Assembly (NCBI RefSeq): GCF_024628725.1
Contig: NZ_CP102409.1
Location: 2,079,001 to 2,143,000 of the forward strand
Source of the DNA: Ruegeria sp. YS9
Lineage (GTDB): Bacteria; Pseudomonadota; Alphaproteobacteria; Rhodobacterales; Rhodobacteraceae
Direction: 5' to 3'
Length of the DNA: 64,000 bases
This document shows positions 48,320-58,200 of this stretch, piece by piece (positions within the stretch are counted from its first letter, which is position 1; the number at the start of each line of letters is the position of its first letter). The translations under genes were made by a program, and so were the position numbers. The notes under the pieces were generated by a model. The model made no database searches. It was not told where the DNA came from and worked only from the letters and a program-made list of their open reading frames with translations.

Positions 48320-48610
48320 ATAGCCGCCTGTTTCATCGCGCAGATCGACACCCACGACCCGGATGGGTAACAGGATGATCCGGCGGGTTTGATGCGGAAC
48401 TTCGACCGCCACAAGGGCCGACTGCTCACGGTCTCATCGAAACCGGTCGAACGGATCGAAGGCGATTGGCCCAAAGGTGGCATTGTGCTGATGGAGCTTA
48501 CGGACCTTGCCACGGCGAAAGCCAGGAAAGACGACCCCGACTACATCGGGCTGGCGAGAATCCGGCAAGCTACCGCCTCGACCAATCTGGTTCTGGTCGA
48601 AGGGATATGA
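48320..48610 (+). pseudogene. DUF1330 gene broken by an in-frame stop
   Basis: One continuous frame reads IAACFIAQIDTHDPDG, then TAA at 48368-48370, then QDDPAGLMRNFDRHKGRLLTV and on to EGDWPKGGIVLMELTD and STNLVLVEGI. Together the two parts give a complete DUF1330 domain (about 96 residues); the stop stands where family members usually have Tyr (DPxxY), so a TAC/TAT to TAA change is likely. The position of the start holds ATA, not ATG, with aagga upstream, suggesting a second lesion. The downstream part alone (from 48389 or 48392) could still be translated. A sequencing error is not excluded. Confidence 0.7.
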
Positions 48611-48614
48611 CGCC

Positions 48615-51008
48615 TCAGAACGGGACGTCATCCTTGTTGGTCAGAAAACGCGAGACCACTTTCTTTGTGCCGGCCTTGTCGAATTCGACCTCGACCTTGT
48701 CGCCCTCGATCCCGACAACCGCGCCATAGCCGAATTTCTGGTGGAACACCCGTTCCCCCAGCGTGAAACTGGCCACGGCGGTCGCGTCGATCACCGTGTT
48801 GCGGGATTCGCGCGGCTGAGACATACCGTATTGCCCCTGGCGCGCCTGCATCCGCCTCCAGCCCGGCGAGTTGTAGACATTCGCTTCGGCCGCGCGGGTC
48901 TCGATACCGGCCGACATCTGACTGTTGCCGTGCAGCCCGGCCCCTGGCAAAACCTCAACGTGATCTTCCGGCAATTCGTCGATGAACCGGGACGGCATCG
49001 AGTTCTGCCACTGCCCGAACACCCGCCGGTTGGCGGCAAAGGAAATGGTACACACCTCCTCGGCACGAGTGATGCCGACATAGGCCAGACGGCGTTCTTC
49101 CTCGAGGCCCTTGAGCCCGGATTCGTCCATCGACCGTTGCGAGGGGAACAGACCGTCCTCCCACCCCGGCAGGAAGACCGCGGGAAACTCAAGCCCTTTG
49201 GCTGCGTGCAGCGTCATGATCGAGACCTTGGGCCCACCGCTGTCCTGTTCGTTGTCCATCACCAGACTGACATGTTCGAGGAACCCTTGCAGGTTTTCGA
49301 AATTGTCCAGCTGATTGACCAGTTCCTTGAGGTTTTCAAGGCGCCCCGGCGCTTCGGGCGTCTTGTCGTTCTGCCAATGGGCGGTATAGCCGGATTCGTC
49401 GAGAATGATCTGCGCAAGTTCGATATGCGTATGCTCGGGTGCGCCGAATCGCATGGGCGAACCGTCATCGATCACCGAATCGTCGTCCACCTCGATCCGC
49501 GGCCCACGCGTCATCGCATTCCAACGCGCCAGACCGTCGATCAGTTCGCGCAGCGCCTTGCCGCCCTTGCCCTTGATCAACCCGTTATCGACGGCAATCC
49601 GAGCCCCTTCGACCAGTGACACCCCATTTTCGCGCGCGGTCATCTGGATGGTTTGCTGCGCCTTGTCGCCAAGGCCGCGCTTGGGGGTGTTCACGATCCG
49701 CTCGAAGGCCAGATCATCCTCGGGGGAAACCACCAGCCGGAAATAGGCCATGGCATCGCGGATCTCCATCCGTTCATAGAATCGCGGGCCGCCGATCACC
49801 TTGTAGGGCAAACCAATGGTCAGAAACCTGTCTTCGAAGGCGCGCATCTGGTGGCTGGCGCGGACAAGGATAGCCATCTCATCAAGGTTCATAGGGCGAA
49901 TACCACGCGTACCGCCCTGCATCGCGTCAATCTCCTCGCCGATCCAGCGGGCCTCTTCTTCACCATCCCAATGGCCGATCAGATTGACCTTGTGGCCTTC
50001 CTCGGCATCGGTCCAAAGCTCCTTGCCCAGACGATTTTCATTGCCGCGGATGACGTTCGAGGCGGCGGCCAGAATATGAGGGGTCGAGCGATAGTTCTGT
50101 TCCAACCGCACCACATACGCGCCGGGGAAATCCTTTTCGAACCGCAGGATGTTGCCCACTTCGGCACCGCGCCAGCCATAGATCGACTGGTCGTCATCGC
50201 CGACGCAACAGATGTTCTTGTGCCCACCCGCCAGCAGCCGCAGCCACAGGTACTGGGCGATGTTGGTGTCCTGGTATTCGTCCACCAGGATATAGCGGAA
50301 CCAGCGCTGGTATTGCTCCAGAACATCCTGATGGGTCTGGAAGATCGTAACCATGTGCAGAAGCAGATCGCCGAAATCCACCGCATTCAACTCTCGCAGG
50401 CGGGTCTGGTATTGGGCATATAGCTCAATGCCCTTGTTGTCATAGGCCCCGGCATCGGCGGCTGGCACCTTGTCGGGTGTCAGCGCACGGTTCTTCCAAT
50501 CGTCGATGACTCCCAGCAACATCCGCGCAGGCCAGCGTTTGTCGTCGATATTTGCGGCCTGCACCAACTGCTTGAGCAGGCGCAGCTGGTCGTCGGTATC
50601 CAGTATGGTGAAGTTCGACTTCAGATCGACCAGCTCTGCATGCCGGCGCAGCAGTTTGACGCAGATCGAATGAAAGGTGCCCAGCCACGGCATCCCCTCG
50701 GCGGGCTGTCCCAGCAGGCGGCCAACCCGTTCCTTCATCTCGCGTGCGGCCTTGTTGGTGAACGTGACCGACAGAATTTCGTTCGGGCGTGCGCGCGCGG
50801 TGTTGAGAAGATGCGCAATACGGGTGGTCAACGCCTTGGTCTTGCCGGTGCCGGCACCGGCCAGCATCAGAACCGGTCCATCCAGCCGCTCGACCGCGTC
50901 CCGTTGTGCCGGGTTCAGCTCATCCAGATAGGGCGAAGGGCGCACGGCCATGGCCCGCGCCGACAGCGAAGCGCCCTCGAAGGCGTCCATTTCGTCAAAA
51001 CTGCTCAT
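48615..51008 (-). CDS. uvrD: UvrD/PcrA-type DNA helicase
   Basis: Superfamily 1A 3'-5' helicase in nucleotide excision and mismatch repair. 797 residues. Q motif LNPAQRDAVE, motif I AGAGTGKTKAL, Ia SVTFTNKAAREMKERV, II LVDEYQDTN, III CCVGDDDQSIYGWRGA, IV VRLEQNYRS, V IMTLHAAKGLEFPAVFLPG, VI RRLAYVGITRAEE. The C-terminus (FTLGERVFHQKFGYGAVVGI then KVEVEFDKAGTKKV) is a Tudor-like region as in PcrA/UvrD. Convergent with the DUF1330 remnant. Confidence 0.95.
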   Translation of the reverse strand: MSSFDEMDAFEGASLSARAMAVRPSPYLDELNPAQRDAVERLDGPVLMLAGAGTGKTKALTTRIAHLLNTARARPNEILSVTFTNKAAREMKERVGRLLGQPAEGMPWLGTFHSICVKLLRRHAELVDLKSNFTILDTDDQLRLLKQLVQAANIDDKRWPARMLLGVIDDWKNRALTPDKVPAADAGAYDNKGIELYAQYQTRLRELNAVDFGDLLLHMVTIFQTHQDVLEQYQRWFRYILVDEYQDTNIAQYLWLRLLAGGHKNICCVGDDDQSIYGWRGAEVGNILRFEKDFPGAYVVRLEQNYRSTPHILAAASNVIRGNENRLGKELWTDAEEGHKVNLIGHWDGEEEARWIGEEIDAMQGGTRGIRPMNLDEMAILVRASHQMRAFEDRFLTIGLPYKVIGGPRFYERMEIRDAMAYFRLVVSPEDDLAFERIVNTPKRGLGDKAQQTIQMTARENGVSLVEGARIAVDNGLIKGKGGKALRELIDGLARWNAMTRGPRIEVDDDSVIDDGSPMRFGAPEHTHIELAQIILDESGYTAHWQNDKTPEAPGRLENLKELVNQLDNFENLQGFLEHVSLVMDNEQDSGGPKVSIMTLHAAKGLEFPAVFLPGWEDGLFPSQRSMDESGLKGLEEERRLAYVGITRAEEVCTISFAANRRVFGQWQNSMPSRFIDELPEDHVEVLPGAGLHGNSQMSAGIETRAAEANVYNSPGWRRMQARQGQYGMSQPRESRNTVIDATAVASFTLGERVFHQKFGYGAVVGIEGDKVEVEFDKAGTKKVVSRFLTNKDDVPF

Positions 51009-51187
51009 GGCCCCAAACTACGCTGGAAAAGCGCGAAGGGAAAGGGTTTGTTCACGGCTTGTTCGCAGACTTTTCGCACTTCTTTTTATGTTCAATTCTA
51101 AACAAACACGCCACCGCCCTGCACCCCCGTTAACTCTCTGTAAAACCCTGACTGGGATGCTTGGCCGTGTGTTGTGGGAGCGGACAT

Positions 51188-52963
51188 ATGAAACAAGCGA
51201 AACTGACAGGTCAGTCCTCGAGGCTTAAAATGATAGGCGTAGCCCTGATGCTGCTCGTGCTGACGGCAGCAGCGGGCTGGGGGATCTATGCCGTCCCGGC
51301 GCCAGTGGTTGATCGCATGCTGGAAACAGACCTGCGAAAAACCGCGATGCGGATGAGCCGCCAGGTCGAAAGCCATCTGAACGATCTTGAACAGGCATTC
51401 CGTTTCCACACATTGAGCGAGCATGACGAGGAGTTTCTGGAGTTACTGCCCGAAACCACAGACATTTACCGCTTCAAGCTGTTTGATGCGTCGGGGCAAG
51501 TGTTCTGGTCGACCCGTGCAAGCGACGTCGGGTTCGTGAATGAGAAACCCTATTTCCAGTCGATCGTCGCCGCCGGGGGCCTTTATTACAAACACGAAGA
51601 GAAGCCGATTACCGAAGTCGGCTCCTTTGTTGTCGACAATTCCTGGGATTCGGAACTGAGCAGCCGCCATGTGGCCGAGGTCTACACGCCGATCATCAAG
51701 GATGCGACGTTCCTGGGCGCGATCGAGTTCTATTCCGACATAACCGACCTGCGGAACCTGTTCATCACGCGCGTTCGCCTGTCGCTTGCGCTGCTCAGCG
51801 GGATAGCCCTGCTGGCGCTGACGACAGTTATCCTGATTGTTCATCGCACCAACCGTCGACAGGTTCGCGATCTGCGCAAACGGGCCGTAAAAGAGCGGGA
51901 ACTGATGGACGAACAGCTGCGCCTGGCCCGCGAGGTCCGCCTGCTGGGTGAATTGAACGAATGGCTGCAATCAAGCCGGTCACTGGATGAACTGTTCGAC
52001 ATGGTGTCCCGCTTCATGACCCATATCCTGCCAGAGGCCGACGGCAGCGTGTATGTCTACTCAAACTCACGCGACGTGCTGGATGGCTGCGCCAGCTGGA
52101 ACGGTGGAACTCATAAATCCCACATTCATCCCGAAGGATGCTGGGGATTGCGGCGCGGCCGAACCTACGAGTTCGGCGCATCCGAGATTGATTTTGTATG
52201 CGAACACGCCGAACCGCATGACGGGCGGCCCTATTTCTGCTTTCCCATTCTGGCCCATGGGGAAACCGTTGGTCTTTTGCATCTGCGGGCACTTGAGGGG
52301 CGCGAAGACTGTTTCAACAAGAGCCGCAAGCTGGCCCAATTATGCGCCGAACAGATCAGTATGGCGATCGCCAATGTCCGCATGCGGGATCAGCTGCACG
52401 ACCAATCGGTACGAGACCCGCTGACCGGGCTGTTCAATCGCCGCCATATGACCGAGATGCTGCGCAAGTCCATCAGCCGCAGCCAGCAGACGGGCGCCGC
52501 ACTAAGCCTGATCGCGGTGGACGTGGATCACTTCAAGAAGTTCAACGATACTCATGGGCATGATGCGGGCGACATGGTGTTGCGCGCCGTCGGCGCCGCC
52601 TTGGAGCAAGGGTGCGACCGGGACGAAGTCGCCTGCCGCATCGGTGGCGAGGAGTTCATGCTGATCCTGCCTGACAACAGCCCCGAAGATGCCATGACCC
52701 GCGCCGAACAACTGCGCCAGGCGGTTGAAGCCGTTACCGTACGATATGGCGAGAAGGCCTTGCCGCGCATTACGATATCGGTTGGGGTCGCACATTACCC
52801 GGCCCACGGCGCCATGCCGCAGGACCTGATGCGCGCAGCCGACGACGCGCTTTATGTCGCCAAGGACAAGGGGCGCAACCAAGTGTATGTTGCAAGCGGC
52901 ACCGGGAACCAGATTAAAAAAACGCCACCTGAAAACCGGCAACCACCTAAGGATGCAGCTTAA
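51188..52963 (+). CDS. Membrane diguanylate cyclase with sensor, GAF and GGDEF domains
   Basis: 591 residues from the ATG with gggag seven nt upstream. Membrane helix 1 (about 16-36) and helix 2 (about 195-215) enclose a periplasmic sensor region of about 155 residues that reads like a double-Cache/sensor domain (YRFKLFDASGQVFWSTRASD, VVDNSWDSELSSRHVAEVY). A short coiled coil and a GAF domain (about 250-410, Cys-rich) follow, then GGDEF with active site GGEEF at 486-490 and RDPLTGLFNRRHM. The inhibitory RxxD site expected five residues before GGEEF is absent (DRDE). It would make c-di-GMP in response to an external signal. Confidence 0.92.
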   Translation: MKQAKLTGQSSRLKMIGVALMLLVLTAAAGWGIYAVPAPVVDRMLETDLRKTAMRMSRQVESHLNDLEQAFRFHTLSEHDEEFLELLPETTDIYRFKLFDASGQVFWSTRASDVGFVNEKPYFQSIVAAGGLYYKHEEKPITEVGSFVVDNSWDSELSSRHVAEVYTPIIKDATFLGAIEFYSDITDLRNLFITRVRLSLALLSGIALLALTTVILIVHRTNRRQVRDLRKRAVKERELMDEQLRLAREVRLLGELNEWLQSSRSLDELFDMVSRFMTHILPEADGSVYVYSNSRDVLDGCASWNGGTHKSHIHPEGCWGLRRGRTYEFGASEIDFVCEHAEPHDGRPYFCFPILAHGETVGLLHLRALEGREDCFNKSRKLAQLCAEQISMAIANVRMRDQLHDQSVRDPLTGLFNRRHMTEMLRKSISRSQQTGAALSLIAVDVDHFKKFNDTHGHDAGDMVLRAVGAALEQGCDRDEVACRIGGEEFMLILPDNSPEDAMTRAEQLRQAVEAVTVRYGEKALPRITISVGVAHYPAHGAMPQDLMRAADDALYVAKDKGRNQVYVASGTGNQIKKTPPENRQPPKDAA

Positions 52964-53002
52964 AAAACTTGCCGAATCGCATGGCAGGTCGGATCAATCT
53001 GC

Positions 53003-54124
53003 ATGGACTTGCACAGCACCTATCCCGGCATACCGGATCTGAAACACCGTGCGCGCCGTCGCCTGCCGCATTTCGTGTGGGAGTATATCGACAGTGGAAC
53101 CGGGATTGAGACGACACTGCACCGGAACCGCCAGGCCCTGGATGGTGTGCGCCTCTGCCCCTCGATCCTGCATGGCGAGCTGGACTTTGATACGTCAAAG
53201 ACGTTTCTCGACGCTTCGTATCCGCTGCCCTTCGGAATCGCGCCGATCGGCATGTCCGGGCTGGTCTGGCCCCGCGCCGAACAGCTGCTTGCCAGCGCGG
53301 CCGCAAAGGCGGGTATTCCCTATACTCTGTCGACAGTAGCCAGCCAAAGCCCCGAAGACATGGCACCGCATATTGGGGACAATGCCTGGTTCCAGCTTTA
53401 CCCGCCCCGAGATCCGGATATTCGAAAGGACCTTCTGAACCGGGTCCGCAAGGCCGGGTTCAAAACCCTGGTCCTCACCGCGGATGTTCCCGTCGCATCG
53501 CGCAGGGAAAGGCAGACACGATCGGGCCTGCGGCAACCCCCAAAGCTGACCCCGCGCATTCTGGCGCAGATCGCCCAAAGACCCGCCTGGGCCATCGGCA
53601 TGCTGCGCAACGGCGTGCCGCACATGCGAACGCTGGACAAATATATCGAAAACCCCGGAGATCTGCCGCCCACGGCTCATATCGGTTACCTGCTTCGAAC
53701 CTCGCCGGATCTGGACTATGTCAAATGGCTGCGCGACCACTGGGACGGTCCGCTTGTCCTGAAGGGTGTCCTGCGCCCGGAGGATACGAGCCGGCTGGAA
53801 CAAGTTGGCGTCGACGCCTTGTGGGTGTCGAATCATGGCGGTCGTCAGTTTGATGCGGCCCCGGCCAGCATTGAGGTTCTGCCCTCTGTCCGGGATGCGA
53901 CCCGCCTGCCCCTGATCTTCGACAGTGGCGTCGAAGGTGGCCTGGATATCTTGAGGGCCATGTCACTGGGCGCAGACTTCGTGATGCTTGGGCGGGCTTT
54001 TTTGTATGGTCTCGCGGCACTTGGCGTGCAGGGGCCTGCACATGTCATCGAGATTCTCAGGCAGGACCTGCATGCAAATATGGGCCAGATGGGCCTGGCA
54101 AGCCTGTGTCAGATTGAGAGTTAA
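53003..54124 (+). CDS. FMN-dependent alpha-hydroxy-acid dehydrogenase/oxidase
   Basis: 373 residues of the lactate dehydrogenase/glycolate oxidase family. FMN-barrel signatures: FVWEYIDSGTGIE (usually YxxSGAxxE), APIGMSGLVWP, YTLSTVASQSPED, WFQLYPPRDP, VLTADVPVASRRER, GPLVLKGVLRPED and the catalytic SNHGGRQFDAAPA, then FDSGVEGGLDILRAM. Substrate cannot be fixed; L-lactate or another 2-hydroxy acid is likely. An Asp-Ser-Gly in place of Gly-Gly-Ala in the first motif is a small deviation. Confidence 0.9.
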   Translation: MDLHSTYPGIPDLKHRARRRLPHFVWEYIDSGTGIETTLHRNRQALDGVRLCPSILHGELDFDTSKTFLDASYPLPFGIAPIGMSGLVWPRAEQLLASAAAKAGIPYTLSTVASQSPEDMAPHIGDNAWFQLYPPRDPDIRKDLLNRVRKAGFKTLVLTADVPVASRRERQTRSGLRQPPKLTPRILAQIAQRPAWAIGMLRNGVPHMRTLDKYIENPGDLPPTAHIGYLLRTSPDLDYVKWLRDHWDGPLVLKGVLRPEDTSRLEQVGVDALWVSNHGGRQFDAAPASIEVLPSVRDATRLPLIFDSGVEGGLDILRAMSLGADFVMLGRAFLYGLAALGVQGPAHVIEILRQDLHANMGQMGLASLCQIES

Positions 54125-54284
54125 CGTTAAACATTTGATGCTGCGGCGCAGCAAAAGTATAAGGGCGCTGCGATCATAGGGCGTTTGCGAGCGATAACAT
54201 GCCGGTTCTACCCAGAAGAACGGATATACCTGCGCGTATTCTCCGCCCAAAAAGACGCCCATACACAAAAGACCGGGACCTATC

Positions 54285-57200
54285 ATGACAGACTTCAACA
54301 AGATCCTGATCGCCAACCGCGGCGAGATTGCCATCCGCGTCATGCGCGCAGCAAACGAGATGGGAAAACGAACCGTCGCCGTTTACGCTGAAGAAGACAA
54401 ACTGGGCCTGCACCGGTTCAAGGCGGACGAGGCATATCAGATCGGTGAAGGCATGGGGCCGGTGGCCGCGTATCTTTCGATCGACGAGATCATCCGTGTC
54501 GCCAAGCAATGTGGTGCCGACGCGATCCACCCGGGCTATGGCCTGCTGTCCGAGAACCCGGATTTCGTCGATGCCTGCGTCAAGAACGGCATCACCTTCA
54601 TCGGCCCCAAGGCGGAAACCATGCGCGCGCTTGGCGACAAGGCCAGCGCGCGGCGCGTAGCCATCGAAGCAGGTGTTCCGGTCATTCCTGCCACCGAAGT
54701 TCTGGGCGATGACATGGACGCGATCCGCAAGGAGGCCGCCGAAATCGGCTATCCGCTGATGCTCAAGGCGTCCTGGGGCGGCGGCGGGCGCGGGATGCGC
54801 CCGATCCAGTCGGAAGACGAGCTGGAAGAGAAAGTGCTGGAAGGCCGTCGCGAGGCCGAAGCCGCCTTTGGCAATGGCGAGGGTTATCTGGAAAAGATGA
54901 TCATACGTGCGCGCCACGTCGAGGTGCAGATCCTGGGCGACAAACACGGTGAGATCTATCACCTCTATGAACGCGACTGCTCGGTCCAGCGCCGGAACCA
55001 GAAGGTCGTGGAACGCGCCCCTGCCCCGTATCTGAGCGACGAACAGCGCGCCGAGATCTGTGAACTGGGCCGCCGTATCTGCGCTCATGTGAACTATGAA
55101 TGCGCCGGCACGGTCGAGTTCCTGATGGATATGGACACCGGCAAGTTCTATTTCATCGAGGTGAATCCTCGTGTGCAGGTGGAACACACCGTCACCGAAG
55201 AAGTCACCGGCATCGACATCGTGCAGGCGCAGATCCTGATCGCCGAGGGCAAACCTCTGGCAGAGGCGACCGGCGCTGCAAGCCAGGCAGACGTACAACT
55301 GAACGGCCACGCGTTGCAGACCCGGATCACGACGGAAGACCCGCAGAACAACTTCATCCCCGACTATGGCCGCATCACCGCCTATCGCTCGGCCACCGGT
55401 ATGGGCATTCGTCTGGATGGCGGCACGGCCTATGCGGGTGGTGTGATCACACGGTATTATGACTCGCTGCTGACCAAGGTTACCGCCTGGGCCCCGACGC
55501 CCGAAAAAGCGATCAGCCGGATGGACCGTGCTTTGCGAGAATTCCGAATTCGTGGTGTCAGCACCAATATCGATTTCGTCATCAACCTGCTCAAGCATCC
55601 GACCTTTTTGTCGAACGAATACACCACCAAGTTCATCGACACCACGCCCGAGCTGTTCACCTTCAAGAAGCGGCGCGACCGGGGCACCAAGGTTTTGACC
55701 TATATCGCGGACATCACCGTGAACGGGCATCCCGAAACCAAGGACCGCCCGCGCCCGCGCGCCGACCTGAAGGAGGCCAGGCCTCCGGCGCTGAAGGCCG
55801 AACCGCAGATGGGTACCCGCAACCTGCTCGAGCAGAAGGGCCCGCAGGCGGTGGCCGACTGGATGAAGGCGCAGCGCCAACTGCTGATCACTGACACCAC
55901 CATGCGCGACGGGCACCAGTCTCTGCTGGCGACGCGGATGCGCTCGATCGACATGATCAAGGTGGCGCCGACCTATGCGGCGAACCTGCCGCAGTTGTTC
56001 TCGGTCGAATGCTGGGGCGGCGCGACATTCGACGTCGCCTACCGTTTCTTGCAGGAATGCCCGTGGCAGCGCCTGCGGGACCTGCGCGAGGCGATGCCGA
56101 ACCTGATGACCCAGATGCTGCTGCGCGGCGCAAACGGCGTGGGATATACGAACTACCCTGACAACGTGGTGCAGGAATTCGTGCGTCAGGCGGCGACAGG
56201 AATTGACGTGTTCCGCGTCTTCGACTCGCTGAACTGGGTCGAGAACATGCGCGTGGCGATGGATGCGGTCGTCGAAAGCGGCAAAATTTGTGAAGGTACC
56301 GTCTGCTACACCGGCGATATTCTTGACCCGGATCGTGCCAAGTACGACCTGAAATACTATGTCGGCATGGCGAAAGAACTGCGCGACGCCGGCGCGCATA
56401 TTCTGGGCCTGAAGGACATGGCGGGCCTGCTGAAGCCGGCTGCGGCCAAGATCCTGATCCGCGCGCTGAAAGAAGAGGTCGGGCTGCCGATACACTTCCA
56501 CACCCATGACACCGCCGGTATTGCCAGCGCGACCATTCTGGCCGCGTCCGAGGCGGGCGTGGATGCTGTTGACTGCGCGATGGATAGCTTCTCGGGCAAC
56601 ACCAGCCAGGCAACACTGGGTACGGTGGTCGAGGCGCTGCGCCACACAGACCGCGACACCGGGCTGGACATCAAGGCCATCCGTGAAATCAGCGATTACT
56701 TCGAGGCTGTGCGTGGCCAGTATGCGGCCTTCGAATCCAGCCTTCAGGCCCCGGCGTCCGAAGTTTACCTGCACGAGATGCCCGGCGGTCAGTTCACCAA
56801 CCTCAAGGCGCAGGCGCGCAGCCTGGGCCTGGAAGAGCGCTGGCACGAAGTGGCACAGATGTATGCCGACGTGAACCAGATGTTCGGTGACATCGTCAAG
56901 GTCACGCCGTCTTCCAAGGTCGTTGGCGACATGGCGTTGATGATGGTCAGCCAGAACTTGACCCGTGAACAGGTCGAGGATCCGAATACCGATGTGGCCT
57001 TCCCCGATTCGGTCGTGGACATGATGCGCGGCAATCTGGGTCAGCCTCCGGGCGGTTTCCCCGAGACCATCATCAAGAAGGTGCTGAAAGACGAGGTGCC
57101 CAACACCCAACGACCCGGCAAGGATGTGCCCCCGGTCGATCTTGAAGCCACCCGCGCCGAGCTGTCCAAGCAGCTGGAAGGCAAAGAGGTCGATGACGAG

Positions 57201-57722
57201 GATCTGAACGGATACCTGATGTATCCCAAGGTGTTCCTGGACTACATGGGTCGCCACCGGGTCTACGGTCCGGTCCGCACCCTGCCAACGCGCACCTTCT
57301 TCTACGGCATGGAGCCGGGCGAGGAGATCACCGCGGAAATCGACCCCGGCAAGACGCTGGAAATCCGCTGTCAGGCCATTGGCGAAACGGATGAAAAGGG
57401 CGAGGTCAAAGTGTTCTTTGAACTCAACGGTCAACCGCGCGTGATCCGGGTTCCGAACCGGTTGGTCACCTCGACCACGCAGGCGCGGCCCAAGGCCGAG
57501 GTCGGCAACCCGGATCATGTCGGTGCGCCGATGCCAGGTGTTGTTGCCACTGTCGCCGTAACAGCGGGCCAGCAGGTCAAGGAAGGCGACATGCTGCTGA
57601 CCATCGAGGCGATGAAGATGGAAACCGGCATCCACGCCGAGCGCGATGCGACCGTCAAGGCCGTTCATGTGCAGCCCGGCGGCCAGATTGACGCAAAGGA
57701 CCTTCTGATCGAGCTGGAATAA
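54285..57722 (+). CDS. pyc: Pyruvate carboxylase
   Basis: Biotin enzyme that makes oxaloacetate from pyruvate and bicarbonate, refilling the TCA cycle. 1145 residues, usual length. Domains in order: biotin carboxylase/ATP-grasp (IANRGEIAIRVMRA, SWGGGGRGMR, EVNPRVQVEHTVTEE); carboxyltransferase TIM barrel from about 530 (LLITDTTMRDGHQSLLATRM, HFHTHDTAG); tetramerisation/PC-C region with the FYGMEPGEE element; and the biotinyl domain with EAMKMETG, biotinylated Lys at 1111. A clear terminator follows. Confidence 0.98.
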   Translation: MTDFNKILIANRGEIAIRVMRAANEMGKRTVAVYAEEDKLGLHRFKADEAYQIGEGMGPVAAYLSIDEIIRVAKQCGADAIHPGYGLLSENPDFVDACVKNGITFIGPKAETMRALGDKASARRVAIEAGVPVIPATEVLGDDMDAIRKEAAEIGYPLMLKASWGGGGRGMRPIQSEDELEEKVLEGRREAEAAFGNGEGYLEKMIIRARHVEVQILGDKHGEIYHLYERDCSVQRRNQKVVERAPAPYLSDEQRAEICELGRRICAHVNYECAGTVEFLMDMDTGKFYFIEVNPRVQVEHTVTEEVTGIDIVQAQILIAEGKPLAEATGAASQADVQLNGHALQTRITTEDPQNNFIPDYGRITAYRSATGMGIRLDGGTAYAGGVITRYYDSLLTKVTAWAPTPEKAISRMDRALREFRIRGVSTNIDFVINLLKHPTFLSNEYTTKFIDTTPELFTFKKRRDRGTKVLTYIADITVNGHPETKDRPRPRADLKEARPPALKAEPQMGTRNLLEQKGPQAVADWMKAQRQLLITDTTMRDGHQSLLATRMRSIDMIKVAPTYAANLPQLFSVECWGGATFDVAYRFLQECPWQRLRDLREAMPNLMTQMLLRGANGVGYTNYPDNVVQEFVRQAATGIDVFRVFDSLNWVENMRVAMDAVVESGKICEGTVCYTGDILDPDRAKYDLKYYVGMAKELRDAGAHILGLKDMAGLLKPAAAKILIRALKEEVGLPIHFHTHDTAGIASATILAASEAGVDAVDCAMDSFSGNTSQATLGTVVEALRHTDRDTGLDIKAIREISDYFEAVRGQYAAFESSLQAPASEVYLHEMPGGQFTNLKAQARSLGLEERWHEVAQMYADVNQMFGDIVKVTPSSKVVGDMALMMVSQNLTREQVEDPNTDVAFPDSVVDMMRGNLGQPPGGFPETIIKKVLKDEVPNTQRPGKDVPPVDLEATRAELSKQLEGKEVDDEDLNGYLMYPKVFLDYMGRHRVYGPVRTLPTRTFFYGMEPGEEITAEIDPGKTLEIRCQAIGETDEKGEVKVFFELNGQPRVIRVPNRLVTSTTQARPKAEVGNPDHVGAPMPGVVATVAVTAGQQVKEGDMLLTIEAMKMETGIHAERDATVKAVHVQPGGQIDAKDLLIELE

Positions 57723-57745
57723 GCTGCCGAACCGATTACAGTTCA

Positions 57746-57780
57746 AAGGGCCGCGCGGGAAACCACGCGGCCCTTTTTCT
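57746..57780 (+). terminator. Intrinsic terminator of pyc
   Basis: Arms aaagggccgcg (57746-57756) and cgcggcccttt (57767-57777) pair perfectly around a 10-nt loop and lead into a T-run. It stands about 23 nt after the pyc stop. Confidence 0.9.
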
Positions 57781-57801
57781 ATGCCGGAGCGGAGACACAC
57801 C

Positions 57802-58185
57802 ATGCTTGCTATCACCCCGATCTATGCGGCCCTGATCGCTATTCATTATGTGGCACTCAGCGTCAAAGTGATCCTTCAGCGCCGCAGCGACAAAATCTCG
57901 GTCGGGGATGGGGGCAGCAAATTGATGATCAAGGCGATACGGACACATTCCAATTGCGCCGAATACGCCCCTATCGCCCTTTTGCTGATCGCCATGGTGG
58001 AATTACAGGGCGCCGGAGGGTTGCTTGTGCATATACTGGGTTTGATGTTGCTGGCCGGGCGTCTGCTGCACGCTTACGGATTCGGGCGCACGCCCCAGAT
58101 CGTCATCCTGCGGCAGGCTGGAATGAGCCTGACGTTCCTGGCCATTCTGGTTGCGGCCATCGCCAACCTGATTCTGGCGCTGTAG
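57802..58185 (+). CDS. MAPEG-family membrane protein
   Basis: 127 residues from the ATG with ggag about eight nt upstream; an ATG at 57781 lies on the pyc terminator and is unlikely. Four hydrophobic helices with the MAPEG pattern: ITPIYAALIAIHYVALSVKV, a loop with RSDKISVGDGG, RTHSNCAEYAPIALLLI (the conserved R-x-x-x-N-x-x-E-x-x-P segment), LLLAGRLLHAYGF. In this superfamily glutathione-dependent activity is common, but the substrate here is unknown. Confidence 0.9.
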   Translation: MLAITPIYAALIAIHYVALSVKVILQRRSDKISVGDGGSKLMIKAIRTHSNCAEYAPIALLLIAMVELQGAGGLLVHILGLMLLAGRLLHAYGFGRTPQIVILRQAGMSLTFLAILVAAIANLILAL

Positions 58186-58200
58186 GACAGCTGGCGGGTG

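Noticed and set aside
54174-57815. 1213-codon minus-strand open frame antisense to pyc
   Set aside because: It lies wholly opposite pyruvate carboxylase; its composition (His, Asp, Arg, Gly rich) is that of a mirror frame in GC-rich DNA and it has no recognisable domain.
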